A DNA stretch of 45,386 nucleotides, from contig NZ_CAJXIP010000016.1 of NCBI RefSeq assembly GCF_913054395.1, positions 1 through 45,386 on the forward strand, in the 5' to 3' direction. Below, one piece after another: positions 25,365 to 33,302 of the stretch. Within the stretch, counting starts at the first letter, position 1. Every line of letters starts with the position of its first letter. A program made the position numbers and the translations under genes. This DNA comes from an uncultured Roseovarius sp. (lineage in GTDB: Bacteria; Pseudomonadota; Alphaproteobacteria; Rhodobacterales; Rhodobacteraceae). The notes under the pieces were generated by a model. It saw only the letters and a program-made list of their open reading frames with translations. It searched no databases and had not been told where the DNA came from.

Positions 25365-26162
25365 TTAAAAAGGATGCGGCCCGGTGCCAGAGGCCAGCGA
25401 CACGCAGGTGCTTTGAAATCCGTCGCGCCAGTCGTGTAACATATAGCCGCCCGGTGCAGTTGTAAAACCAACCGGGGCGTCCGCGCGAAAGTCGACGGGA
25501 AAGCTGCTTGAGATTGCCGCACTGGTAAGGGCGATGCAAGGGCCGACCTGACCGATAAAGGTGTTATGCACATGGCCCGCGATCAGGCGCACTTCGGATC
25601 GGGCTCGGCCAAGGATATCGGCCAGCGGGGCAGTCGCGTCGAGCCCGATCCTGTCCATGAAATGAATGCCGCAGGCAAAGGGTGGATGATGCAGCGCCAC
25701 AAGCGTCGGCACGTCGGGGCGCGCCTGCAAGGCATCCTCGAGAAAGGCCAGCGTCTCGCGGTCAAGCGTACCGCCGCCCTGCCCCTCAATCAGCGTATCA
25801 AGCCCGATCAGCCGCAGGTCGGCAAAATCACGGGTCCAGTTCAGCCGCCCCTCGGCAGGCAGATAGTCAAGGTCGCCAAGCGCCGCGCGCATCGGCGCGC
25901 GCAGGTCGTGATTGCCGGGAATGGCAAACCACGGCAGGCCAAGCCGCTCGACCTGGCGACGCAAAAGGCGATAACTTTCGGCATCGCCATGATCGGTGAG
26001 ATCGCCAGTGACCACCACCGCATCAATCGGCCCCAATCGATCCAGGTCGGTGACAATCCGGGTCACGGCAGCGCCCAGCAGGGTAAAGGTATCAAGCTCG
26101 CCCGAGACGCGGTGCGGCGGCACGGTAACATGGGTATCGGTCAGCTGAAGGATACGGGTCAT
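25365..26162 (-). CDS. Class III metallophosphodiesterase (GpdQ/CpdA type)
   Basis: A 265-residue cytoplasmic enzyme with all five metal motifs of the calcineurin-like fold: DTH (D9, H11), GDLTDHG (D54), GNHD (N84-H85), HHPP (H158-H159) and GHVH (H197, H199). This subgroup includes cAMP phosphodiesterase CpdA and glycerophosphodiesterase GpdQ, which I cannot separate by eye. The gene overlaps the ugpE-like permease by 4 bases (ATGA), favouring a glycerophosphodiester substrate. The nearby cyclase and cNMP-binding genes make cAMP hydrolysis an alternative; GpdQ-type enzymes can act on both. Confidence 0.85.
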   Translation of the reverse strand: MTRILQLTDTHVTVPPHRVSGELDTFTLLGAAVTRIVTDLDRLGPIDAVVVTGDLTDHGDAESYRLLRRQVERLGLPWFAIPGNHDLRAPMRAALGDLDYLPAEGRLNWTRDFADLRLIGLDTLIEGQGGGTLDRETLAFLEDALQARPDVPTLVALHHPPFACGIHFMDRIGLDATAPLADILGRARSEVRLIAGHVHNTFIGQVGPCIALTSAAISSSFPVDFRADAPVGFTTAPGGYMLHDWRDGFQSTCVSLASGTGPHPF

Positions 26163-26968
26163 TTGATACCTGCGCGCAAGAAAGCCTGAACGAATTGACG
26201 CTGGAACACCAGGAAGGCGATCAGCAGCGGGGCGATCGACATCAGCGTGGCGGCCGAGATGACCGAAATATCAACGCCGTTTTCCGGCGCCCCAAAGATC
26301 GACAGGCCCACCGTCAGGGGCCGCGTGTCGGGCGAGTTGGTGACGATAAGCGGCCACAGGAAGTTGTTCCAATGGGTCGAAACCGACACGAGCGCATAGG
26401 CAAGATAGGTCGGCTTGGCGAGCGGCACATAGACCCGGATCAGGATGCCGAACCAGCTGCACCCCTCGATACGCGCCGCTTCGTGCAATTCGATCGGCAC
26501 CGATTTGAAGGCCTGGCGCATCAGGAATATGCCAAAGGCGCTTGCCATATAGGGCAGGCCGATCCCAAGGATCGTATCGAAAAGCCCAAGCCGCGAAATC
26601 ATGGCATAGTTTTCCACGATCAGAACCTCGGGCAGGATGAACAGCTGTAACAATACAAGGATGAACACGAAATCCTTGCCGGGGAACTGTACCTGCGCAA
26701 AGGCAAAACCGGCCAGTGTGGTCAGGATGAACTGTCCGGTCAGGACGACGGTAACCAGCAAGAAAGTGTTGAGGAAATAGCGCATCCATGGCGCGCCATC
26801 CCAGGCGGTACGGAAGTTCTCAAGCGTCCAGGGCGCCGCAACGTTGAAGTTCACAGCATCCGAGGTTGAATGAAACGCCGCCCAAAAGGCAAACAGCAGC
26901 GGCGAAATCCAGATTACTGCCAGCAGGATGGCCCCGGCTGCGTCGAGAGAGGGCATGAGGCGCTTCAT
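26159..26968 (-). CDS. Carbohydrate/glycerol-phosphate ABC permease (UgpE-like)
   Basis: A 269-residue MalG/UgpE-type permease with six hydrophobic segments. The EAA coupling loop reads EAARIEGCSWFGILIRVYVPLAKP, shown here as EAARIEGCSW then GILIRVYVPL. It overlaps both neighbours by 4 bases (ATGA). It forms the channel with the UgpA-like permease. Confidence 0.9.
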   Translation of the reverse strand: MKRLMPSLDAAGAILLAVIWISPLLFAFWAAFHSTSDAVNFNVAAPWTLENFRTAWDGAPWMRYFLNTFLLVTVVLTGQFILTTLAGFAFAQVQFPGKDFVFILVLLQLFILPEVLIVENYAMISRLGLFDTILGIGLPYMASAFGIFLMRQAFKSVPIELHEAARIEGCSWFGILIRVYVPLAKPTYLAYALVSVSTHWNNFLWPLIVTNSPDTRPLTVGLSIFGAPENGVDISVISAATLMSIAPLLIAFLVFQRQFVQAFLRAGIK

Positions 26969-27861
26969 TGGTAATGTGTCCTGCGGTCGATCAGGAAGAA
27001 CTGGATCGCGGCAACGATCCCGAGAACCAGAAGCACCAGCATCGTCATCGCGGCGGCATGGGGCGCGTCAAAGAAGGCAAAGGCCATTTCCCAGACGTAG
27101 TAAAGGATGAGTTTGGAGGCGTCCGAGGGGCCGCCCTTGGTCAGGATGAACAGGTGGTCAATCAATTTGACCGAGTTGATCATCGCATTGACCATGATGA
27201 AAAGCGTGGTCGGCATAAGCAACGGCAAGACGATCCGCCGGGTATAGGTCCAGCGGCTGGCGCCCTCTATATCGGCGGCCTCTTTCAGGTCCTCGGGGAT
27301 GGTCTGAAGCGCGGCGAGATAGAAGATCATGAAAAACCCGGCCTCTTTCCAGATCGTTACGATGATGATTGCCCAAAGCGCGGTTTCCGGCTGACCAAGC
27401 CAGTTGACCGATGGCAGGCCAAACAGCGCGCCGATCTGATCAAGCACACCAAGGCCGGGCGTATAGAAGAACAGCCAGAGATTGGCGGCGGCGATCATCG
27501 GCAGGACCGTCGGCGTGAAATAGGCAGTGCGCACAAAACCGCGCGCAGGAATTTTGGAATTGGCCCAAAGCGCCATCGAGAGGGCGATGAAAATCGACAC
27601 CGGAATGGTGATGCCGGCGTAAAACAGGTTGTTGCGCACCACCAGCCAGAAGGTCGGATCGGCAAACAGGTCGGCATAGTTTTCAAGCCCGATATATTCC
27701 GACGGATTGCGCCGGTTGCCGCGCGAAAACGTGCTTGACCAGAGTGTCGCCAGGGACGGGTAAAAGGCAAAGACCGACAACAGCAATGCCGCCGGGCTAA
27801 GCAGGAGCCAGCCGTAAATCGCCTGTCTGCGCCGTTCCAGATTGGCATGTGGGTTTGACAT
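26965..27861 (-). CDS. Carbohydrate/glycerol-phosphate ABC permease (UgpA-like)
   Basis: A 298-residue MalF/UgpA-type permease with six hydrophobic segments; EAADIEGASRWTYTRRIVLP is the EAA loop contacting the ATPase. It follows the binding-protein gene after 65 bases containing a strong stem-loop. SD AAGG lies just before the ATG. Confidence 0.9.
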   Translation of the reverse strand: MSNPHANLERRRQAIYGWLLLSPAALLLSVFAFYPSLATLWSSTFSRGNRRNPSEYIGLENYADLFADPTFWLVVRNNLFYAGITIPVSIFIALSMALWANSKIPARGFVRTAYFTPTVLPMIAAANLWLFFYTPGLGVLDQIGALFGLPSVNWLGQPETALWAIIIVTIWKEAGFFMIFYLAALQTIPEDLKEAADIEGASRWTYTRRIVLPLLMPTTLFIMVNAMINSVKLIDHLFILTKGGPSDASKLILYYVWEMAFAFFDAPHAAAMTMLVLLVLGIVAAIQFFLIDRRTHYQ

Positions 27862-27885
27862 CGACCTGCCTTTTCAAAGCGGAAA

Positions 27886-27915
27886 ACACCGGCCCCACGG
27901 TTCGGGGGCCGGTGT
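27886..27915 (-). terminator. Strong stem-loop after the UgpB-like gene (intra-operon)
   Basis: An 11-bp perfect stem, ACACCGGCCCC with GGGGCCGGTGT, with an 8-base loop; on the coding strand it is followed by TTTTCC. It lies between binding protein and permease genes. It probably acts as a partial terminator or 3' stabiliser that raises binding-protein levels over the permeases. Confidence 0.6.
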
Positions 27916-27926
27916 CGATGGTCCGG

Positions 27927-29195
27927 TTACTGGTATCCGGCCAGAAGACGCTTGGCGCCTGCCTGTGCTTCGGCAAGGGCTTCGGCCGGGGTCTTGGCCC
28001 CGGTCAGCGCCGACTGGATCGCATTGTTAAGCCCGTCGCGCACGCGCGCCGTTTCAAACGTCGAGAATTCGGCGACCGCATGTTCAAGCTGGTTGCGGGC
28101 CACAAGGGCCGGCGGAAACTCGGCGGTATAGGATTGCAACGCCTCGGTTTCATAGGCGGCGGGCGACACGCCCATATAACCGGTGGCGATCGACCAGGCG
28201 GCGGCCTGTTCGGGTGAAGTCATGAACTGGATGAGCTTCATGGCCGCTTCGCGCTCTTCGTCGGTGGTATCCTTGAAGAGATAGAAGTTGCCGCCGCCGG
28301 TGGGGGACCCAAGCCGTTTGTTCCCCGGCAGCATCGCGACGCCAAAGTCAAACTGGGCGGCATTCTTGACCGCGGTCAGGTTGCCGGTGGAATGCCACAT
28401 CATCGCGGTCTGCCCCTCAAGGAACGCCTGGCGCAGGGTGCCCCATTCGACGGTGCCGGTGGGCATGATGCCGTGTTCTGCCGAGAGCGATTTCCAGAAT
28501 TCGAGTGTCTCGACAACCTCCGGGTCGTCGAAATAGGTGGTCAGCCCGTCACTGGCCATCAGTTCCTTGCCGTTCTGGATCGCGAGCGCCTGGAACATCC
28601 AATAGGGATAACCTGTCGAGGGGATCATCACGCCATAGGTGTCATCCTTGGTCAGGGCCTTGCCCATGCTGACCATCTCGTCCCAGGTGGTGGGGGCCTT
28701 TTCGGGGTCAAGCCCGGCGGCGCGGAACATGTCCTTGTTGTAATAGGCCACGATGGTCGCGCGTTGGAACGGCACGCCCCATGTCTTGCCCTCAATCCGG
28801 CCATTGGCCATCAGCGCCGGATAAAACCCGTCAAGCCAGGCGCGATCGGCATCGCTTTTGGCCACATCCTCGAACGGCAGGATAAGATCCTGTTCGATCA
28901 GGTCATAGGCGTCGATCGAGAACATCACCGCCAGTTGCGCCGGCTCGCCGGAGTTGAGCGCCGAAAGCGCGCGCACACGGGTGTCATCATAGTTGCCCGA
29001 ATAGATCGCATTGACCTTGATGTCGGGGTTCTCGGCCTGAAAATCGGCGACGATGCGATCGACCACCTCGGTCAGGGCGCCGCCCACGGCAATCGGATAG
29101 TACATGGTCAGTTCGGTTTCGGCCTGCGCCTGGGACGCCAGCGAAAGGGCCATGGCGCCGGAAAGCGCGAGCCCGAGATGCTTGGTGAAATACAT
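27927..29195 (-). CDS. ABC transporter substrate-binding protein (UgpB-like)
   Basis: A 422-residue protein with a Sec signal peptide (to about AQA, residue 25). It resembles E. coli UgpB: DFQAENPDIKVNAIYSGNYD, PFQRATIVAYYNKDMFRAAG, and TGYMGVSPAAYETEAL near the C-terminus. Along with the GlpR-type regulator this suggests glycerol-3-phosphate or a glycerophosphodiester as ligand. Sugar-binding members look alike, so the ligand is an inference. SD AGGAGG precedes the ATG. Confidence 0.85.
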   Translation of the reverse strand: MYFTKHLGLALSGAMALSLASQAQAETELTMYYPIAVGGALTEVVDRIVADFQAENPDIKVNAIYSGNYDDTRVRALSALNSGEPAQLAVMFSIDAYDLIEQDLILPFEDVAKSDADRAWLDGFYPALMANGRIEGKTWGVPFQRATIVAYYNKDMFRAAGLDPEKAPTTWDEMVSMGKALTKDDTYGVMIPSTGYPYWMFQALAIQNGKELMASDGLTTYFDDPEVVETLEFWKSLSAEHGIMPTGTVEWGTLRQAFLEGQTAMMWHSTGNLTAVKNAAQFDFGVAMLPGNKRLGSPTGGGNFYLFKDTTDEEREAAMKLIQFMTSPEQAAAWSIATGYMGVSPAAYETEALQSYTAEFPPALVARNQLEHAVAEFSTFETARVRDGLNNAIQSALTGAKTPAEALAEAQAGAKRLLAGYQ

Positions 29196-29246
29196 TGTAT
29201 CCTCCTAAGGAATGGGTTTGTGCGGTCTTGGTTGATGCGCCACTTG

Positions 29247-30305
29247 TTATGCTTGGTCGTGGCGTTTGGCGGTTGGGGTCAGCGAGGTGCGGGCCACCCG
29301 TTTGCCCCCGGAATCGAAAATATGCAGGTCATCGTCGGCAAAGCCGATCTCGACGGTGTGCCCGCTTGGATGAAGCGCCATGCCCGGCGCCTTGAGCGTC
29401 AGGCCGGTGGCGTGCTCGTGGGCGAGGCCGATAAAGGTTTCGGCGCCAAGGAATTCGCATTCGGTGACCGTGCAGGTAAGCCGCCCCTTGCCGGTCTCTT
29501 CAAGGCGGATGTTCTCGGCGCGCAATCCGATGGTTGCCGCATTGTCAAACCCGGCCAGAGCATGCCCCTTGATCAACGCCATCGGTGGAGCGCCGACAAA
29601 CTCGGCCACGAAGGTGTTGACCGGCGCATTATAAAGCTCTTGCGGCGTGCCTATCTGTTGAATGTGCCCGTCTTTCATCAGCACCACGATATCGGCCATG
29701 CTCATCGCTTCGGTCTGATCGTGGGTCACGTAAACCACGGTGATGCCAAGATCCTGTTGCAGCTTCTTGATGTCCTTGCGCACGGCATGTCGCAGCTTTG
29801 CATCGAGGTTCGAGAGCGGTTCATCCATCAGGCACAGGCGCTGACCGGCGACGATAGCGCGGGCGAGGGCGACGCGCTGACGCTGACCGCCGGACAGTTC
29901 GCCGGGTTTGCGATCCTCAAGCCCGGTGAGACCGGTGATCTCAAGGGCACGCCTGAGTTTCTCAAGCCGCTCGGCACGCGGCACCCGGCGCACCTTGAGG
30001 CCGAAAATCACATTTTCAGCGACCGAGAGATGCGGGAAAAGCGCGTAGGATTGAAACACCATCGACAGGTTGCGATCCGAGGCGGCGCTGTTCGTGACAT
30101 CGCGCCCGTCGATGACGATCCTGCCTTCGTCCGGGATTTCAAGCCCCGCCAAAAGCCGCAGCGTGGTCGACTTGCCACAGCCCGACGGCCCAAGCAGCGC
30201 AACAAAGGCGCCTTCGGGGATATCAAGGCTGACATCCTCGACGCCAATTTTACCGTTCCAGCTTTTGGCAATGCCATCGAGCGATACAAAGGGTTGCGGG
30301 ATCAT
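29247..30305 (-). CDS. ABC transporter ATP-binding protein (UgpC/MalK-like)
   Basis: A 352-residue ATPase: Walker A GPSGCGKST (39-47), signature LSGGQRQRVALARA, Walker B LCLMDEPLSNLD, H-loop VTHDQTEAMSMAD, and a C-terminal TOBE/MalK-type regulatory domain. Its start overlaps the end of the regulator gene by 4 bases (ATGA), so it is cotranscribed with it. Confidence 0.92.
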   Translation of the reverse strand: MIPQPFVSLDGIAKSWNGKIGVEDVSLDIPEGAFVALLGPSGCGKSTTLRLLAGLEIPDEGRIVIDGRDVTNSAASDRNLSMVFQSYALFPHLSVAENVIFGLKVRRVPRAERLEKLRRALEITGLTGLEDRKPGELSGGQRQRVALARAIVAGQRLCLMDEPLSNLDAKLRHAVRKDIKKLQQDLGITVVYVTHDQTEAMSMADIVVLMKDGHIQQIGTPQELYNAPVNTFVAEFVGAPPMALIKGHALAGFDNAATIGLRAENIRLEETGKGRLTCTVTECEFLGAETFIGLAHEHATGLTLKAPGMALHPSGHTVEIGFADDDLHIFDSGGKRVARTSLTPTAKRHDQA

Positions 30306-31081
30306 GGCGTCCCCCCTTCGACAAGTATCAGCCGATCCGCCACCCGCTCAAGTACCGGGGCAAAGCGGGCATCGGGGGCGCGGTCCATGATGATGCGGTC
30401 AGCATCGCCAAGGTTGCCGCCCACGACCGGGGCAACGCGGCCGAACTTGGTATGGTCAAGCACAAGGATCGAGGTTTCACAGGCGGTGCGGATCTGTTCG
30501 CGCACGCGCACTTCCGAGGCGTGAAAATCCAACAGCGCGCCATCCTCGGCGACACCGGCGACACCGCAAATGCCAAACTCGGCGCGGTAACCTTCAAAAA
30601 AGCGGGTCACCTCGTCGCCCAGAATATCAAGGTCCGGCAGACGCACCTCGCCTCCTGGCACGATGATCCGGTTGGTTAGCTCATTTGACAGCGCCATGAC
30701 CACGTTGAGGTTGTTGGTCACCACCGTCAGGCGTTTGCGCGCGCGCAGTGCTTCGGCGACAAAAGCGGGCGTCGTGCCGATGGAAAAGAACACCGTCGCA
30801 TCATCCGGAATAAGGGCGGCGGCGGCATGGGCAATCGCCTCTTTCGCCTCCGAATTGGTGGTCTTGCGCTGTTGGTAGGGCAGGTTGAGTTGCTTTTCGA
30901 AAAGGTCCGCCCCGCCATGGCGCCGCCGCAACAGGTTTTCGTGACACAGGTGGTTGATATCGCGGCGCACGGTCTGTGCCGAGACGCCAAAGGTGGTGAC
31001 AAGCTCATCGACCGAAACGCTTTTTTGCGTCTGCATGAGGTCCAGTATCGCGTCCCTGCGTTTTCGTTTTTTGGATGACAT
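30302..31081 (-). CDS. DeoR-family repressor, GlpR-like
   Basis: A 259-residue protein with an N-terminal DeoR HTH (VDELVTTFGVSAQTVRRDIN, then LLRRRHGGA) and a sugar-phosphate sensor domain. The sensor resembles E. coli GlpR along its length: SIGTTPAFVAEAL, VTNNLNVVMAL, FGICGVAGVAEDGALLDF, LVLDHTKFGR. Glycerol-3-phosphate is thus the likely inducer. It is the first gene of the Ugp-like operon (ATGA overlap with the ATPase gene). I chose ATG 31081, with GGAGA 10 bases upstream; ATG 31090 and GTG 31108 are in frame. Confidence 0.85.
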   Translation of the reverse strand: MSSKKRKRRDAILDLMQTQKSVSVDELVTTFGVSAQTVRRDINHLCHENLLRRRHGGADLFEKQLNLPYQQRKTTNSEAKEAIAHAAAALIPDDATVFFSIGTTPAFVAEALRARKRLTVVTNNLNVVMALSNELTNRIIVPGGEVRLPDLDILGDEVTRFFEGYRAEFGICGVAGVAEDGALLDFHASEVRVREQIRTACETSILVLDHTKFGRVAPVVGGNLGDADRIIMDRAPDARFAPVLERVADRLILVEGGTP

Positions 31082-31110
31082 TTTGGGCATATCTCCATTT
31101 CTGATCACAG

Positions 31111-31129
31111 AATGAGCGAAACGATCATT
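31111..31129. promoter_or_regulatory. Imperfect palindrome, possible GlpR-like operator
   Basis: AATGAGCGAAACGATCATT is a dyad (AATGAGCG and CGATCATT, one mismatch) 29 bases upstream of the chosen regulator start. It is A/T-rich at the ends, like DeoR-family sites. A related half-site GATCATT occurs at 31269-31275 on the divergent side. Confidence 0.45.
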
Positions 31130-31151
31130 AAAGCAACATTTTTCTAAGACA

Positions 31152-31174
31152 CGCCGCAGATTTGACTTGCGGCG
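31152..31174. repeat. Inverted repeat in divergent promoter region
   Basis: The 7-bp perfect arms CGCCGCA and TGCGGCG are separated by 9 bases, between the DeoR-type regulator and the HAD gene. No T-run follows. Role unknown; leader hairpin or protein site. Confidence 0.35.
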
Positions 31175-31275
31175 CTGATACGCGGATTTTGTGACAGTTA
31201 TTTGAATGCTTTCGGGAAAAATGCCGCGATTTGCGGAAATTTATTCTGACGTCAGGCGGTTTATTTTGATCATTC

Positions 31276-31289
31276 GCGCTTTTTAGCGC
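31276..31289. repeat. Short inverted repeat upstream of HAD gene
   Basis: GCGCT-TTTT-AGCGC, a perfect 5-bp stem with T4 loop, 64 bases before the HAD start and next to the GATCATT half-site. It may be part of the promoter control region. Confidence 0.3.
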
Positions 31290-31353
31290 CTGCGCGCCCG
31301 GATAGGCTTGCCCCGGTCGAATCAGGTGTCGGCCGTCTGGGGGAGGATCACGC

Positions 31354-32238
31354 ATGAATGGCCTGCGCGGCATTTTTGACCGATACGAGGCGATCCGAAC
31401 CCGCTTGCCGGTTGCCCCTGTTCAACCGCGCCCCCAAAGCATCGCTAATCTTGGCGAAATCGCCGATCAGGTCGATGCCTTTGTGTTCGATGCCTTTGGC
31501 GTGCTCAACGTCGGTGAAACGCCGATCCCCGGCGCGGCCAGCCGGGTGGCCGATCTTCGTGCGCGCGGCTGCCAGATCCGGGTGCTGACCAATGCCGCAA
31601 GCTATGATCGCGCGGGGGCGGTTGCCAAGTTCGAAAAGCTTGGAATCGTGCTTGAGCCTGCTGAGATCATCACCAGCCGCGACGCCGCCCTTGGTGCGGT
31701 TGATGCCCGCCATTGGGGTGTCATTGCCGCACCCGAAGATACGTTGGGTGATTTCGACATGCCGGTGATCCGACTTGGCGATGATCGCGTCGATTATGAC
31801 CGAGCCGAGGGATTTCTGTTTCTCTCCAGTGCCGATTGGAGCGATGCGCGCCAGGGTTTGCTTGAGAGGTCATTGTTGGACCATCCGCGCCGCGTGATCA
31901 TCGCCAACGCCGATTTGGTCGCCCCGCGCGATCACGGGTTTTCGACAGAGCCGGGGTTTTACGGCCACCGGATTGCCGACCTCACGGTGGCAGAGGTGGT
32001 CTTTTTCGGCAAGCCCTTTGCCGCGGTCCATGCCATGGCGGGGCGAAGTCTTGGCGGGGTCGATCCGCGCCGGATCGCGATGGTGGGGGACACGCTTCAC
32101 ACCGATATCCTTGGCGGGGCCGCAGCGGGCTGGCGGACGGTTCTGGTCACGCAGGACGGGCTTTTCGCCGGGCATGACGTGGCCCCGTTCATGGCGCAAA
32201 GCAACCTCTTTCCCGACTGGCAGGTCGCGCGCATCTAG
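31354..32238 (+). CDS. HAD-superfamily class IIA hydrolase-like protein
   Basis: A 294-residue protein with HAD motifs: nucleophile D46 in FVFDAFGVLN, motif II VLTNAAS, motif III lysine in VFFGKPF and motif IV MVGDTLHTDILGG. The IIA (NagD-like) cap is placed between motifs II and III, with PIPGAASRV preceding motif II. The +2 position after the nucleophile is Phe (F48), where phosphatases have the general-acid Asp; TIGR01459-like members also lack it. Divergent from the GlpR-like operon, so a sugar- or glycerol-phosphate role is possible. SD GGGAGGA is present. Its stop shares CTAG with the convergent LysR gene. Confidence 0.8.
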   Translation: MNGLRGIFDRYEAIRTRLPVAPVQPRPQSIANLGEIADQVDAFVFDAFGVLNVGETPIPGAASRVADLRARGCQIRVLTNAASYDRAGAVAKFEKLGIVLEPAEIITSRDAALGAVDARHWGVIAAPEDTLGDFDMPVIRLGDDRVDYDRAEGFLFLSSADWSDARQGLLERSLLDHPRRVIIANADLVAPRDHGFSTEPGFYGHRIADLTVAEVVFFGKPFAAVHAMAGRSLGGVDPRRIAMVGDTLHTDILGGAAAGWRTVLVTQDGLFAGHDVAPFMAQSNLFPDWQVARI

Positions 32239-33203
32239 CGATAGGTGCGCTGATCCATCGGGGTTTCGTCGATGCGCTGCAACAGGCGATCCAACAACCA
32301 TTTTTCGGCCCGGTTCAGCACCGCGCGCGGGTTCCATACCACGTGCACGTCTATCGGTGCGGTCTGATCATAGGGCGGCAATTGCCAGAGCTGCCCATCA
32401 CGCACATCACGTGCCGCCACATGAAGCGGCAGCGGTCCGACGCCAAGCCCGGCGATGATCATGCGGCGGACCTCTTCAAGGTGGCTCGAGGTGGCAATTA
32501 TCTGATCGCCGAGCTCGGCCTGGGCGCGCATCAGGGTCACCGGCTTGAGGGCATCCTGAAGCCGGTCAGTGCCAAAGCTGACCGCCGAATGCCCCGCCAG
32601 ATCGGCACGGGTCAGGTTCTTGCGCCCGAACAACGGGTGTGGCGGGCCGCAAAACAGGCCAAAGTATTCCCGGAACAGGCGCTTGTATTCAAGCTTGGAA
32701 TTGCGCGAATGCACAAGGCAGATCGCAAACGAAGCCGAGCGCGTCGTGACCGATTCAATTGCCAGAGCCGAGGTGAAAACATCGATCGTCAGGGTGGCGC
32801 GCGGGTTCTCGGCGTGGAATTCCGCCAGCACCTGATTAAAAAGCGGGCAGATGACATGGCTGGCCAGTGACAGGCGCACATGGCCCGTGACCTCGTCGGT
32901 CATGTCGCGCATCAGGGTAGAGAGGCGCAGGATAGAGCCCTGGATATCGACCGCTTCGCGATAGAGAACCTGCCCCGCGTCGGTCAGCTCAAAGCGCCCC
33001 GGACTTCGATCAATAAGCTTCTTCCCAACCTTGTTTTCAAGCCTTTTCAATGCCGTAGACACCGACGGCTGGGTCAGGCGAAGCCGGGTGGCGGCATCGG
33101 TCACAGAGCGCGACTGTGCCAGCACGACGAAGGTGCGCAAGAGGTTCCAATCCATTTCGCGCATGATGCGTTCGGGGCTTTCGCGCTCTATCATAGATTT
33201 CAT
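32235..33203 (-). CDS. LysR-family transcriptional regulator
   Basis: A regulator of up to 322 residues; the HTH is MDWNLLRTFVVLAQSRSV followed by TQPSVSTALKRLENKVGKKL, and a substrate-binding effector domain follows. The true start may be an internal ATG (33194, 33164 or 33155), as no clear Shine-Dalgarno marks one. It is divergent from the polyamine-type transporter operon with A/T-rich dyads between them, so it very likely controls that operon. Confidence 0.88.
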   Translation of the reverse strand: MKSMIERESPERIMREMDWNLLRTFVVLAQSRSVTDAATRLRLTQPSVSTALKRLENKVGKKLIDRSPGRFELTDAGQVLYREAVDIQGSILRLSTLMRDMTDEVTGHVRLSLASHVICPLFNQVLAEFHAENPRATLTIDVFTSALAIESVTTRSASFAICLVHSRNSKLEYKRLFREYFGLFCGPPHPLFGRKNLTRADLAGHSAVSFGTDRLQDALKPVTLMRAQAELGDQIIATSSHLEEVRRMIIAGLGVGPLPLHVAARDVRDGQLWQLPPYDQTAPIDVHVVWNPRAVLNRAEKWLLDRLLQRIDETPMDQRTYR

Positions 33204-33205
33204 CT

Positions 33206-33216
33206 ATTGTCACAAT
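33206..33216. promoter_or_regulatory. Palindrome in LysR/transporter divergent region
   Basis: ATTGT-C-ACAAT is an 11-bp perfect dyad adjacent to the longest lysR start. It is probably part of the autoregulatory site of the LysR regulator. Confidence 0.4.
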
Positions 33217-33218
33217 TC

Positions 33219-33240
33219 TCATTATCTATTTGATTAATGA
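33219..33240. promoter_or_regulatory. Inverted repeat TCATTA-N10-TAATGA, likely LysR site
   Basis: Perfect 6-base arms with a 10-base A/T-rich spacer, between divergent lysR and permease genes. Dyad length and T-N11-A character fit a LysR recognition site. It stands out from the G+C-rich surroundings. Confidence 0.5.
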
Positions 33241-33302
33241 TTGCCCGGTTTGCATCCTGATCGCAAGCCTTCAAAGGCGAATTGATACAGCTAGGAAACC
33301 GC

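Noticed and set aside
28392-30524. 710-codon open frame antisense to the UgpB/UgpC-like genes
   Set aside because: It spans two well-supported genes and their gap, has no recognisable domain, and reflects third-position G+C bias.
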